Below are positions 41,745-52,530 of a stretch of DNA of 64,000 bases, piece after piece. The stretch covers positions 124,001-188,000 of the forward strand of contig PCDI01000019.1 in NCBI GenBank assembly GCA_002778195.1. Direction: 5' to 3'. A program made the position numbers and the translations under genes. The notes under the pieces are model-generated. The model was not told where the DNA came from and ran no database searches. It saw only the letters and a list, made by a program, of their open reading frames with translations. The DNA is from Raffaelea ambrosiae (lineage: Eukaryota > Ascomycota > Sordariomycetes > Ophiostomatales > Ophiostomataceae). Numbering within the stretch: the stretch's first letter is position 1; each line of letters begins with the position of its first letter.

Positions 41745-43618
41745 ATGTTTGAGAAGCTCAAGGATTACTTCACGGGGCCGCCCCTGTCGCCCATCGAGAA
41801 GAAGCTTGTCTTCAAGCTCGACTTCTTCATCCTGACGTTCTGCTGTTTGGCCTATTTCATGTGAGACGTCTCTTTGTTCTCGTTACTATCCACAGCATCC
41901 GACTGACACTGGCTAGGAACTACCTCGACCGCATGAACATCACCCAGGCCTATGTCTCGGGCATGAAGGAGGACCTCAACTTCCAAGGCGCCGATCTGAC
42001 CGTGGTCAACACTGTCTATGCCTGTGCCTACCTCGGGTATGTCGCCGAGCATGATCCTTGGCTGATCCTTGCTGATCCTTGCTGATCCTTGCTGATCCTT
42101 TTTTTTTGTGGCAGTGGCATCGTCCCCAACAACATCCTGCTCACCTTCATCCGGCCGCGCTACTTCTTCCCGGCCATGATGACCATCTGGGCCGGCCTGT
42201 GCATGTGCAATGCCGCCGCCCGGAACTCCCACGACATGATGGTCATCCGCTTCTTCCAGGGCTACTTTGAGTCGTGCATCTTTGCCGGCACGCACTACCT
42301 GCTGGGCTCGTGGTACACCAAGCAGGAGCTCGGCAAGCGCAGCGGCCTGTTCACCGCGTCCGGTCTGGCCGGCGGCATGTTTGGCGGCTTCATGCAGACG
42401 GGCATCCACAGCTCCATGAATGGTCTGCACGGCATGGCCGGTTGGCGGTGGCTGTATATTGTCAGTTTTTTCCTCGCTTTCTTTTTTCCTCGCTTCGCTC
42501 GTTTTTCTTTCTTTTTTTTTCCTCGCTTCTATGCTCTTCCCAACATCCACTAACATCGCCAGATCGACGGCATCATCACCCTCCCCATCGCCCTCTACGG
42601 CTTCCTCGTCTTCCCCGACACCCCCGCCACCACCCAGGCCTCCTACCTGTCCCAAGAAGAGCGCGAGCTCGCTCGCCGCCGCGTGGTCCCCGTCGAGGGC
42701 GAAAAGGTCCTGACCTGGAAGTTCGGCAAGCGCCTGCTGTCCAACCGCTACTTTTACGAGTTCGTCGTCCTCTGGATCCTCGGCAACTGCTCCGAGGCCT
42801 TCAGCTCCCAGTCCCTGCTCAACCTGTACATGAAGGCCCACCCCACCATCGACTACACCGTCGCCCAGCTCAACAACTACCCGACCGGCGTCCAGGCCGT
42901 CGGCATCGTCTCCACGCTGCTCTGGGCCATCTCGACCGACATCTACGGCCATCGCTGGCTCAGCGGGTACTACAACGCCCTCACCGGCATCTGCACCTCC
43001 ATCATCATCCTCGCCCCCAAGACCACCACCGGCGGCATCTTTGGCGCCTACTTCTGGGCCGCCACCATCTACTGCTGCCAGGCCACCTTTTTCGCCTGGG
43101 CCAACGACGTCATGCGCAACGAGCCGCACGCCCTGCGCGCCTTTGTCATTGCCGCCATGAACTGCGGCGGCAACACCTTCCAGGCCTTCTGGCCGCTGAT
43201 CTTTTACCGTGCCGACGATGCACCCATGTTCAGGGTAAGCTTTTCTTTTTCTTCGCTTCGCTCGATGTTTTTTCTTTCTTCCTCGCTTCGCTCGGTTTCT
43301 TTTCTTTCTTCCTCACTTCGCTCGATGTCTTTTCTTTTCTTCCTCGCTTCGCTCAATGTCTCCTTCTATTCAACCAAACTAACAACTCAGCGTGGTATGT
43401 GGGGCATGATTGGCGTCTCCATCTGCCTGGCCATCTGGGTCACCGTCATGCTGTATCTCGAGCGGAGAGCCCACCAGAAGAGCGGCAGCACGGCTGTCCT
43501 GGACAGCATGTCCATCACCGACTCGAACAAGCCGGCCGACGTCGACAAAGGACGCATGCAGGACACGGTCATCGACCCGGAGAGCCTGGCCACGCGCGTG
43601 GACTCGACCAAGAAATAA
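41745..43618 (+). CDS. Dal5/Tna1-family permease (anion:cation symporter, MFS)
   Basis: Five exons (41745-41860, 41917-42036, 42115-42460, 42563-43234, 43391-43618), 493 residues. Early landmarks are NYLDRMNITQAYVSGMKEDL and YLGGIVPNNILLTFIRPRYF, as in allantoate, pantothenate and nicotinate permeases. Later ones are RFFQGYFESCIFAGTHYLLG, LTWKFGKRLLSNRYFYEF and NDVMRNEPHALRAFVIAAMN. Twelve helices are predicted, with a polar C-terminal tail. It most likely imports an organic anion or amino-acid derivative; 5-oxoproline is an attractive but untested candidate given the neighbouring oxoprolinase. Introns 3 and 4 carry the array and intron 2 a CTGATCCTTG repeat. Confidence 0.93.
42051..42100 (+). 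repeat. 10-bp tandem repeat CTGATCCTTG in permease intron 2
   Basis: Four to five copies fill most of the 78-bp intron (42037-42114) before a T-run and GTGGCAG. The sequence is unrelated to the CCTCGCTTCGCTCG arrays. Confidence 0.88.
42461..42562 (+). repeat. Intron array (permease intron 3), short
   Basis: One full CCTCGCTTCGCTCG unit lies between two truncated ones (CCTCGCTTTC and CCTCGCTTCTATG), all on the coding strand. The donor is GTCAGT and the intron is 102 bp. Confidence 0.88.
43235..43390 (+). repeat. Intron array (permease intron 4)
   Basis: Four units with small changes (CTTCGCTTCGCTCG, CCTCGCTTCGCTCG, CCTCACTTCGCTCG, CCTCGCTTCGCTCA), each followed by (A/G)TGT- or GTTTC-type T-rich spacers. 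Confidence 0.93.
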
Positions 43619-43879
43619 GAGGCAGAGAAGGCAGTTTGATAGACCATGTTGGTAGTGTCCTTGGTTTGCAACCATGTAGAATGACAACCAAGCACAGCAA
43701 TGCACAGCAGTTTCCTGAATGGAACCCGTATAGACTTGTACGCACGGTGGCCCGTAAGAGTGGAAAAAACGAAGACGCCGAGGTCACTGATAACCAGACT
43801 TGGCGTCGTCATACGGAAACGGTTTGAATTTGTTTTTCCTCTTTCCTAACCTTTCCCTCGTCCAGTTTTTCCACTTCGT

Positions 43880-44929
43880 TCACACTTCCTCGGGCGTGTC
43901 CCCGTAGTCCACAATGGGCCCGCCCGTCGCCATCTTCTCGCCGGCCACCCCCATGTCGTCCACGATCCGGCGGACCGCCGCCACCTCCTCGGCGCTGAGC
44001 TGCACCTGCGCCGCGCCCACGTTCTCTTCCAGGTAGGCAATGCGCTTCGTGCCCGGGATGGGGATGATGTCGTCGCCCTGCGCCAGCAGCCACGCCAGGG
44101 CCAGCTGGCCCGGCGTGCAGGGTGGCGCCCGGGTCGCGGCCAGCTGCGTGATCGTGTCCACCAGCGCCAGGTTCTTGCCAAAGTTCTCGGGGAAAAACCG
44201 CGGCACCATCCGGCGCAGGTCGTGCGGGCCAAAGTCGTCCGGCGACCGGATCTGGCCCGTCAGGAACCCGCGGCCGACGGGCGCGTACGCAAACGTGGTG
44301 ACCCCGAGCTCCCGGCAGGTCGGCAGCAGGCTCGTGCTGACGCCGGCCTGCTCAATCTCCAGCGAGAAGACGCTGTACTCCACCTGCACGGCGGCCACGG
44401 GCGCCACCCGGCAGGCCCGGCGCAGCGTGGCCGACGACGGCGCGGACAGGCCAATGTGGCGGATTTTGTGCTCCTCCTGCAACGCCACCAGCGCCCGCAT
44501 GGTCTGCTCGATCGGCGTGACGCCGTCGACGCGGTGCACGTAGTACAGGTCCAGGTACGCCACGCCCAGACGGGCCAGGCTGGCCTCGCACTGCTGGCGG
44601 CAGTAGGCCGGCGTGCTGGTGACGGTGATGCGCGGGGGCGTGCTCGTGGCGTCGAAGCCCAGGCCAAACTTGGACGCCAGAAAGATGTCGCCGCGGCGCT
44701 CCGGGTGCAGGGCAAACCACTTGCCGAGCAGGTCCTCGTTGTCGCCGTAAAAGTCGGCCGTGTCCCAGTTGGTGCAGCCGAGCTCCCAGGCGCGGTCGAG
44801 GACGGCCAAGCGCTCCTGGTCGTCGGTGGACGGCGTGCCGTAGGCCGTGCTCAGGCCCATGAGGCCGAAGCCGATGGCGGGAATCTGGGGGCCATCCTTG
44901 CCCAGGCGACGTGTAGGGAGGGGAGCCAT
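43880..44929 (-). CDS. Aldo/keto reductase
   Basis: Intronless, 349 residues from the ATG at 44929. An in-frame ATG at 44983 would add an 18-residue Ser/Thr/Ile stretch from a CACCATCTC repeat, but the conserved start is APLPTRRLGKDGPQIPAIGF. Active-site residues of the (beta/alpha)8 AKR fold are visible: Asp and Tyr in NWDTADFYGDNEDL, Lys in FLASKFGLGF and His in LYYVHRVDGV. The NADPH-binding end is IPIPGTKRIAYLEENVGA. This layout (YAKC/AKR13-like) reduces aldehydes and ketones with NADPH. It is convergent with the permease, with a 261-bp gap, and lies next to the Zn2Cys6 regulator's 3' end. Confidence 0.92.
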   Translation of the reverse strand: MAPLPTRRLGKDGPQIPAIGFGLMGLSTAYGTPSTDDQERLAVLDRAWELGCTNWDTADFYGDNEDLLGKWFALHPERRGDIFLASKFGLGFDATSTPPRITVTSTPAYCRQQCEASLARLGVAYLDLYYVHRVDGVTPIEQTMRALVALQEEHKIRHIGLSAPSSATLRRACRVAPVAAVQVEYSVFSLEIEQAGVSTSLLPTCRELGVTTFAYAPVGRGFLTGQIRSPDDFGPHDLRRMVPRFFPENFGKNLALVDTITQLAATRAPPCTPGQLALAWLLAQGDDIIPIPGTKRIAYLEENVGAAQVQLSAEEVAAVRRIVDDMGVAGEKMATGGPIVDYGDTPEEV

Positions 44930-45491
44930 GGAGGTGGTGGAGATGGTGGAGATGGTGGTCGAGCTGATGAAATGCAGGGACAATCACGATTTCGGGAGAG
45001 CTGAACGCAAGATTGAAGCAACCTGGAAATTTCTTTGTTTTCTTTTTTTTTTCCCCAGAACCTCACGCATTTAACCACAAGACCATAATACAACGTGCCA
45101 AGTTTTCAAGCACCAATGCTATTTATCCTGCCGAGTTGTTCGTGCACATCAAATGGCTTGGTTGGTGATGTGGAGAAACCAGTGACGGCGCAATGATTCC
45201 GATAATAATAGCGACCATTTTGGGGATATCTATGTTGAACGGCCGAACTCCCCAAACGAACTCCTGACCAAGTCCACCATTGTTTTCGGGGGGATTTCCC
45301 CAAGTCACTGGACAAGTACACTTTTAATTTTCAAAACGCCCCAAAACCAGCAAAAAAAAGTCATCTAATACCAAGCATCACCAATTCGTCCAATAGCAAG
45401 AAACCCCAGAAAACCCCAGAAAACAGTCCCCTTTCACTTCCCGAAACATCATCAAAAATCAAAACATCCCCCCCCCCCCCTCTTTTCCTCT
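44930..45491. other. Intergenic, no gene seen
   Basis: 562 bp between the AKR start and the regulator stop. It contains the AKR promoter, a T-run at 45042-45052 and a C-run at 45469-45480. No GGAGCTCC site is present. Confidence 0.55.
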
Positions 45492-48400
45492 TCAATAATA
45501 TGCCCGCTGTCCCATCGCTGGGATGTCCGTCGACGCCCAGTCCATGCCCTCGCCCCACAAGCTCGGGTCCAGACTCTCAAACATGTCGTTCGCCCACGGA
45601 CTGCTGCAGTCCCAGCCGGTGACCGCAAACGGCTCCAGATCATTGACCATGCCCCCCTGGGACGACACCGTCATCGACACATCGCCACCACCACCACTGC
45701 CACCCACGCCAGTCATGGAAATGCCAGGCACGCCACCATGTGGCAGTTGTTGTTGCTGCTGCTGCTGCTGATGCATCCCCATCAGCTCGCTCTGGATGTT
45801 GCCCTGCATGGGCTGCTGGTGTGGATACTGGTGCTGGTGCTGCTGGTGCTGGTGCCGATAGGGCATCCCGTTGTGGTTGCTGCTGTTGCTGTCCCGACCA
45901 CCACTTTCAGTTTCCGCTCCTCCGACGTGGGTGGCCACCTGCTGGGCATCCATGGCCTCCCCTCCCTCGGATGTCCAGCGGCTGATCTTGGTCAGCATGA
46001 TGCCAATCTTGCGCGCCATCAGGTCGAACACGTTGATGCCCCGGGCCACCGAGTCGCCAAACTTGGCGGCGCCCTCGGCGCGCAGGTCGTGGTTGGACTT
46101 TTCGAACTGGGCGCCCATCCGGGTGAGGATGCCGGGGATGTCGATGTAGAGCCCCGGCTGGCTGCGCAGAGTCTCGCGTAGACGGACCATGGACGCCAGG
46201 AATTCCGGGTTGATGGCGTCGCGGGTGGCGTCGATGACAGCCGACGAGGCCGACGCCGCCGAGGCGGCACTGGTCGAGGCCGGGGTGGACGTGGGCGGCA
46301 GCGACGAGGGCGTCACGGGGGCGCCCTGGCCCGGGACCAGCCGCGCGCTGGGGTCTTTGATGGCGGTGAGGGGGTTCTCCAGCGGGTTGGGGTTCTGGTT
46401 TCTCTCTCCTCCTCCTGCCCCTGCTCCTGCTCCTGCTCCTGCCCCACCTCCACCTCCTCCTCCGGCAGACTGCGGCCGCAGAGGACCGACGAGCCGGGCC
46501 CAGCGGCTCAGCATGGTGATGCCGTAGATCAGCTGCAAACAGAACGGCAGGGGCATCCACGGGTACAGATCGGTGGGCAGGAGGAAGAACTGGTCAAAGT
46601 AGGCCGTGAGGGCCGTGTGGGACCGGTAGAGGATGTCCAGAGCCGACAGCTGCTCGGCCGACGTGGTTGTGGTGCAGGCCGACAGCTTCTGCAGGGTGGC
46701 GACGTCGACGAGTGGTGGTTCGTGTAGACGCAGCACCGTGGTGTAGAGCTGGTACACAATGGTTTCTAAAACCAAGTCAGTTTTTTTTTTTTTCCTTGCT
46801 TCGCTCGTTTTTCTTCCTGTCCTCGCTTCGCTCGCTTTCTCTTTTTCTTTCCTCACTTCGCTCGGTTTCTCTTTTTTTTCCTCGCTTCGCTCGATTTCCT
46901 TTTGTCGCTTTCTCATTTTACGTTCTCCACTTACTATTTGATTTCACCTCGTCTGGAAACCCGGCGACGAGCTGGTCCAGCTCGGTCTGGAAGGCCTTCT
47001 GGTAGGCAATCATGGGCGCGCGTTGGAATCCCGGCAGGTCGTCATTCTGGTCGTCGCGGTTGTTCAGAGCGCCGATCCGCTCGGTCAGTTGCTGCAGCCG
47101 GACGAGGGCGACGAGGGTGATGTCCGATTTGTATTCGCGGGCCTCGTCAATGTCGCGCAGGCATTGGCGGACGTAGGGTGAGAAGCGCAGGGGTTCCGTT
47201 TTTTGGAAGCATTGCGCGAGGCTTTCGAGTTAGTGAAAGAAAAACGAGCGAAGCGAGGCCAGAAAAGGAGAAAACCGAAGCGAGGACAGACAGAACAACG
47301 AGCGAAGCGAGGAAAGAAAAGAAACCGAGCGAAGTGAGGAAAAAAAGATAAACGAGCGAAGTGAGGAAAAAAAGAGAAAACGAGCGAAGCGAGGAAAGAA
47401 AAGAAAACGAGCGAAGCGAGGACAGAAAGAAAAACGAGCCAAGCGAGGAAAGAAAAAAAAAAAAAACATACCAAGATGAAATGTACCACAAGCCCAGGAG
47501 AGCCCTCCTCTCCTCGTTGGTGCGCGGCTTGGGCTCGTTGGGGTGCAGGACCATGATGTGTGTCCTCTCGGCCAGGCGCGGCGGGCGGTTGAGCTGCAGG
47601 TCGGACAGCAGGGCAATGCACAGGTGGACGAGGTTGTTGAGCTGGGCGTGCATCATGCAGTGGTGGTGGTACCAGCCAATGACGACCAGCAGGCCCTGCA
47701 GCAGGTCCAGGGAGCGCTCGGAGCGCAGCAGCATGTTCTCGGCGACGTGGCTGATCAGCTGGTACATCTGGCCCTGCATGGAGCGCATGTTGTCCATGGA
47801 GGCGACGCACTTGATGGCGGTAAACAAAAAGGGGTGGTGGGCCTCGAGCTCGGCGACGGTGGCCGTGGGCGACACGGCGGCAAAGGGGTAGAGGGGCACC
47901 ATGTGGGTGCGGAAGCGGTGCAGCAGCTCGTCGTCGGAGTCGACGCAGTCGAGGTTGATCTCGCCCGTCTCGGGGCGGCAGACGCAGGTGGGTGGCGCAA
48001 AGGAGTTGTAGGTGGTCGGGATGGTGGTGGTGCCGGTGGTGCCGGTGGAAATGGCGGCGCTGGACGCCGTGGCCGGCGTGTGGGCCGTGTGGGCCGTGTG
48101 GACCGACGACGAGCGCGGCACAGACGGCGGGTCGTCCAGGCGGCGGCCATCCTGGGCGGGCGAGTCTCCGGGGGAGGCTTCCGAAGTTTCTGTCACAATG
48201 TTAGAAGAGGGTGGTCCGGTGGATCCAAGAGCCGTCCGAAGATCAAGCCAAAGTTTCCCGGAACAGACAATCAAACAAAAGTTCTGCCAGATGAAATGAA
48301 GCAATCAATAAAATCAAACAAGTTCCAATACGTTTCGAGCAATACGTTTCGGAAAACCAGTCCAGATAGGTCGTGTCTGGCAGTCGTTTCGAGACAAAAT

Positions 48401-49006
48401 CCAACAAGGTCGTTCGGAGAGGAAACAGGCAAAATCCAACAAAAGCCAGAACTGGAGCTGACTCACGAGCTCGAGAAAATGAGGCCGAATGGGATCGACT
48501 GGTCTGGCCTTGTTCATTGGCAGACAGTTCGCCCGATGCCCGTAGCAGATCGACCAGGCCGTTGAGGCGTTCTTCCAGCTGGGCCGTTTTTCTGTCTGTG
48601 TTAGTGAGAGACACAAGTGACGAACAAGGTTTTCTCTCTTTTTTTTCTCTTTTTTCCTTTCTTCTTTTCTTTCCTTCCTTCCTTCCTTCCTTCTTTTTCC
48701 TTGATCCACGTGAATCATCCGGCGGCTGCGACCTACGATGGTTTGCTGGTCCGCTTCTTCCGCGGCCGATGGACCTGTCCAGTGCATTCCTTAAACAGCC
48801 TCTCGCATCTGCTCATACAAGTCAGCCGCCTGCTTCTGCTTTCCGATCCTTGCAGCGGATCGTTCAGCTTCCGATGGACTCGACCAAACTCACCGGTCAC
48901 ATTTGGATCCGGGCGCCTCGTTGGTTCGGATGCACTTGGCCTTGGCCGAAGCACACGCTGCACACGCTGCACCCCATTTGGCTGTGGCTCTGACCCGGTC
49001 CTCCAT
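45492..49006 (-). CDS. Zn2Cys6 transcription factor with poly-Q tail
   Basis: Six exons (49006-48894, 48808-48737, 48591-48467, 48189-47472, 47221-46935, 46765-45492), 862 residues. The binuclear cluster is split by intron 1: CAACASAKAKC in exon 1, then CDRCERLFKEC across the junction (C-x2-C-x6-C, ten residues, C-x2-C-x6-C), followed by basic HRPRKKR and the coiled-coil start KTAQLEERLNGLVDLL. A fungal regulatory middle homology region follows. The C-terminus is low-complexity: Gly/Ala run, His/Gln-rich stretch, eight Gln, then an acidic end. Introns 4 and 5 carry arrays in opposite orientations. It bounds the putative cluster on the right; target genes are unknown. Confidence 0.9.
46766..46934 (+). 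repeat. Intron array in reverse orientation (Zn2Cys6 regulator intron 5)
   Basis: Four units (CCTTGCTTCGCTCG, CCTCGCTTCGCTCG, CCTCACTTCGCTCG, CCTCGCTTCGCTCG) lie on the + strand, antisense to the gene. The coding strand is therefore purine-rich here. Confidence 0.93.
47222..47471 (-). repeat. Intron array (Zn2Cys6 regulator intron 4)
   Basis: Eight units in sense orientation, several with single changes (GAAGTGAGG, GAGCCAAGC on the + strand). This 250-bp intron is the longest gap-free array in the window. Confidence 0.95.
48670..48693 (+). repeat. TTCC tetranucleotide repeat in regulator intron 2
   Basis: About six tandem TTCC units inside the 145-bp intron 48736-48592; no CCTCGCTTCGCTCG core is present here. 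Confidence 0.85.
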
Positions 49007-49574
49007 AGTGGAAGAGAGGCCGCCCGTCTGCAAAGCGCAGGGCCAAAAAAAATAAAAAATAAATAAATAAAATACAAAATAAAAAAGATAAAAGGCGGCA
49101 GGCTGGTCGGCTGGCGCGTGGGAGCGCTGGGCTGTCGAGCTCGCTGTGCGTGTGGACACTCCGACGGACTTTTTCTCCCCCCAGCTTCGCGACAATCACA
49201 GTGCACGGCATCCGGCCACGACAGGAACAGCCAGAGCAGCGACGGGTGGCCGGCGGGTACGGATCGCGGCCCATATGTATCGTGGTGGGCTGCCTGGACC
49301 GCCTCGTGGCCAGCAACAGCCAGCGTTGCGCCTGCGCCGGCGTTTGCTCCAAACTCCGGCCTCAGCCACAGCGGCTTACTATGAGTTACATCATGGCCCA
49401 GACACGGGGTTTTCGAAAACGCCGATCAATTGGCCCGTCTGACAGCAGGCACGACCGCCCCAGACAGGCCCTGGACCGTCGGCAAATCTACGGCAAAACC
49501 GATGGCCATACTAACGAAACTCACTAACTAGTTCGGGGGTGTCTTGTTGCCAATAACTCTATCTGTCCCCGCCG
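49007..49574. other. Intergenic, regulator promoter
   Basis: 568 bp between the Zn2Cys6 start and the TPR-SET stop. It contains an A/T-rich AAATAAATAAAA stretch at 49049-49090. No gene or GGAGCTCC site is seen. Confidence 0.55.
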
Positions 49575-52122
49575 CTACCACGGCGTGTCCCCCTCGTCGA
49601 TCGCGTCGAGGCTGTCCTCGAATCCGGTTATGATGCGATAGCCAAACTGCGCCGCCTCTTCCCAGGCCTTGGCGTCAGCCTCCTGGCCCAGCGCGCGATG
49701 CGCCTCGGCCCCGTACTTGAGCGCGCTCACAACGTGGATGGTGTGCAGCGTCGCGCCGCTGCCGCGAGCAAACAGGCTGGATCCAGGGGGCCCATGGCGC
49801 GGCCCCGTGCTATTTTTAGGCGTCGCCGTCGCAGCCGCAGTGCTGCCTGCTGCGGCGTCGTCATCGCCCGTCGGCGTCGCAAAGCCAAAGCACTGCAGGG
49901 TCTTGGCCGCATACACGAGGACCTGGGCATGCTGGCGACGGCCGCGATGGGCCCGCAGCAGCCACATGGTCGGGTACACCAGCGTCAGCCGCGGCCGGCC
50001 GGGCCCATAGACGTCCTCGCCGCCGTCGCCGTCGCCGTCGTCGTCGTCGTGCAAGGCCTCCAGCTGCTGCACCAGCCGCTCGACCGTCTGCACCACCGCG
50101 TCGGGCGGGCCCTGGTGCGGCTGGTGCCGGGCCACGGCCTGTTCGGCGGCGAGCAGCACGGCGCGGCGCCGGTCGCGGCGCGCGGGCGGCGACCGGGCCT
50201 CGGCGGCGCACAGCGGACAGGCGCAGGCGAAGCCCCAGCCGGCGCGCAGCTGGGCCTGGCGCGCCGGCCAGTCGGCCTGGACGGGCACGTACTGCTGGCA
50301 CAGCTCCTCGCCGGCGGCAATGTCGCGCACGGCGCGGCTCACCAGCAGGTCGCCCAGGAACGACCGCATCGTGTTGGGCACGCAGCTGTGGTTGAGGTGC
50401 GACGCGTGCCGGAACAGGCCCTGGGCCTGCCGCCGGTGGTGGTGCGCCGTCCCGCGGCTCGCCGGCCGCGTGGCCTCCCGCGTCGACAGCGGCGCGCTGA
50501 AGCCGTTCTTCTGCCGGATGCTCTCCGCGCGGAACACGTCCACCACCGGCCGGCCGTCGCTCTCGACGACACACCCCTCCCGGCCCGTCCGCGCCAGCTC
50601 GTCGCCGCCGTACAGCTGCTGCTGCACCGCCGCCGCCACCGTCGGGTTGTCGTACATGTGCCGCACCATGGCCGCGTGCAGCGCCGCCGCCGCCGGCGCC
50701 GGCTCGTCGTACTGGTTCGGCATGCACGTCGCCTTCTCGACGAACACAATCTCCCCCGCCCGGATCGCCTCCGCCGCAAACAGCCCGTGGCCGTGCAGCG
50801 GCGAGTCGCGCACCGCCGTCCGCCGCACGAAGCTGGCGCCGTCCAGGTGCATGTGCTGCGGGCCGAGCTGCGCGTGCAGCGCCCGGAAGTCGTACGCCTC
50901 CTCGCCGCACGTCTCCTCGCGCACCCGCGCCAGGCAGCGCTCGTACTCCCTCTGCACATGCAATCGCGCGTCCGCAGCCGCAGCGGTGTCGCCCCCCTCC
51001 TCCTCCCCGCTGACACCGGCCAGAGCCTGCTCAAACAGCCGCTGGCTCGCCGGGTAGCGACGCAGCCCGTACGCCGCCTTGGCCGCGAGCGAATACGCGC
51101 GCCAGTCGCCGGGGCCGTCGGTGCGCGAGCGCAGCGCGTCGTCGTGCGCGGCATCGTAGCGGCCGAGCAGCAGATTCGTGCCGGCTCTCTTGGCGTAGAC
51201 CCCGGCACGGAAGAGTTGGTGGCGCCGGGTCGGGGGGTCGTCGCCGGACGGCTCGTCGGCGGTGTTTATGGTCGGGGGGTCGTGGGCGCTGTCCAGGGCT
51301 TCCGTGTAACTTGGTCTCTTGTTAGCGCTGCGTCCAGAGAGGCCAATCGTTTCCCCCCCCAACTCGGTCGTCCCACCCACCAAAAGGCAGCCGCAGGGTA
51401 GTCCCCCTGGACAAAGGCAGCATCGCCCGCCTCCTGCCACGCCTCGGGCGTCCTGCGCAGCGCCGCCACCGCCGCCGGATGGCTGGACAGCAGCGCCTTC
51501 GGCACGACGGGGTCCCCAAAGCGCAGCAGCACCACGTCCGACGGGTGGTCGACGCACACCATGTAGTCGCGCGGCCCGTGGCACTTGTAGTACGGCTCCT
51601 TGACGGCCACGATGCAGCCCGCCGGCAGGTTGGCCAGGATCGACGTGTCGCCGTGGTTGTAGATGGCCAGCTGGTCCGCGTGGCCCTGCGCGTCCACCAC
51701 AATGGACACGCAGCCGACGCCGCGGTACGGCGGCGTGACCGCCTGGACAATGATGCCCTGGCCGCGGTGGTGCGTCTCGACCTTGAGCGCGCACAACGGG
51801 ATCTGCCAGGTTAGCAGGGTGTCTTCCCGCCTCTGTCCTCGTCCTCGTCCTCGTCCTCGTCCCCGTCCCCGTCCCCATCTCCACCTACCACTTCCAAGTC
51901 TCGAATGGACCGCGCCGAGGCCGGATACGCCTCCGACAGGACGACCTGCCTGACCGGGCGCACCGCGTGGGGGTTTTCCTCCTGTGCCTGGAGGTGCGCC
52001 CGGTGGCGCTGGACCAAGCTCGTGCGCGACAGCCGGTCAGAGGGCGCCTGGCCCACGGCGATCTCGTGCACCGCCGCCTTTCCCTCCTGCCGTGTCTGCC
52101 GCTCTTCCTCGCCCGGGACCAT
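49575..52122 (-). CDS. TPR-SET domain protein (SMYD-like lysine methyltransferase family)
   Basis: Three exons (52122-51889, 51802-51381, 51309-49575), 796 residues. The N-terminal part ends VETHHRGQGIIVQAVTPPYRG and KEPYYKCHGPRDYMVCVDHP, a fungal-specific N-domain. TPR-like repeats follow (EAGDAAFVQGDYPAAAF, the exon 2-3 joint CYTEALDSA, YSLAAKAAYGLRRYPASQRL). The SET domain starts around SPLHGHGLFAAEAIRAGEIV and has the NHSC signature in HLNHSCVPNTMRSF, then IAAGEELCQQYV and a post-SET cysteine group CACPLC. It probably transfers methyl groups from SAM to protein lysines; targets are unknown. An alternative ATG at 52194 would add 24 residues. Intron 1 contains a TCCTCG microsatellite. Confidence 0.9.
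51836..51880 (+). repeat. TCCTCG/TCCCCG hexanucleotide repeat in intron
   Basis: About seven tandem hexamers fill the middle of the 86-bp intron 1 of the TPR-SET gene. It is a simple microsatellite without the CTTCGCTCG half of the array core. Confidence 0.88.
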
Positions 52123-52530
52123 CTTGTGGCAAGAGAGACGAAAACGCGCAGTTCGCAAATTGCAAGCAGGATCCAATGCTGTGGAAATTGGCAAGACCTT
52201 TGTTGGAGAAGAGGGGGCTTGGCTGGCAGCTTCCAGGCCTCATGCAGGACAAACGCGCATGCCGGTGGTCCTCGGATGCGATCCTCCGAAAGCACCGCCT
52301 GTGCAGTGCTGCAGAGCAATGCGTGGTACACGATCTCCCACGAGCCGTCGCAGCATCAAGCGTTTCAGAATGTCCACCCGGAGGCGTTGTGTTTGCGTAG
52401 CTGTTGCACAGAGTGCCCGAGATTGTCAGGAAATACGAGAAGCCGATTCTCATGGTCTCATTTGTGGCTGCTTTCTTTTTCTTTCGCTCTTCCACTCTAT
52501 GGCCGGCTTAAACTCGGCCAACGAATTTCC
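52123..52530. other. Intergenic, no gene seen
   Basis: 408 bp between the TPR-SET start and the PDI-like stop; no coding or repeat signal. Confidence 0.55.

Noticed and set aside
12797..47471. Calling the array introns classical introner-like elements (new intron gain)
   Set aside because: The arrays vary in length, orientation and flanks, share no common splice-site ends, and one lies in an intron whose paralogous counterpart exists without the array.
49698..51401. Open frame of 567 codons on the + strand over the TPR-SET gene
   Set aside because: Low-complexity Arg/Ala/Val-rich translation. The minus strand has the NHSC SET signature and TPR repeats.
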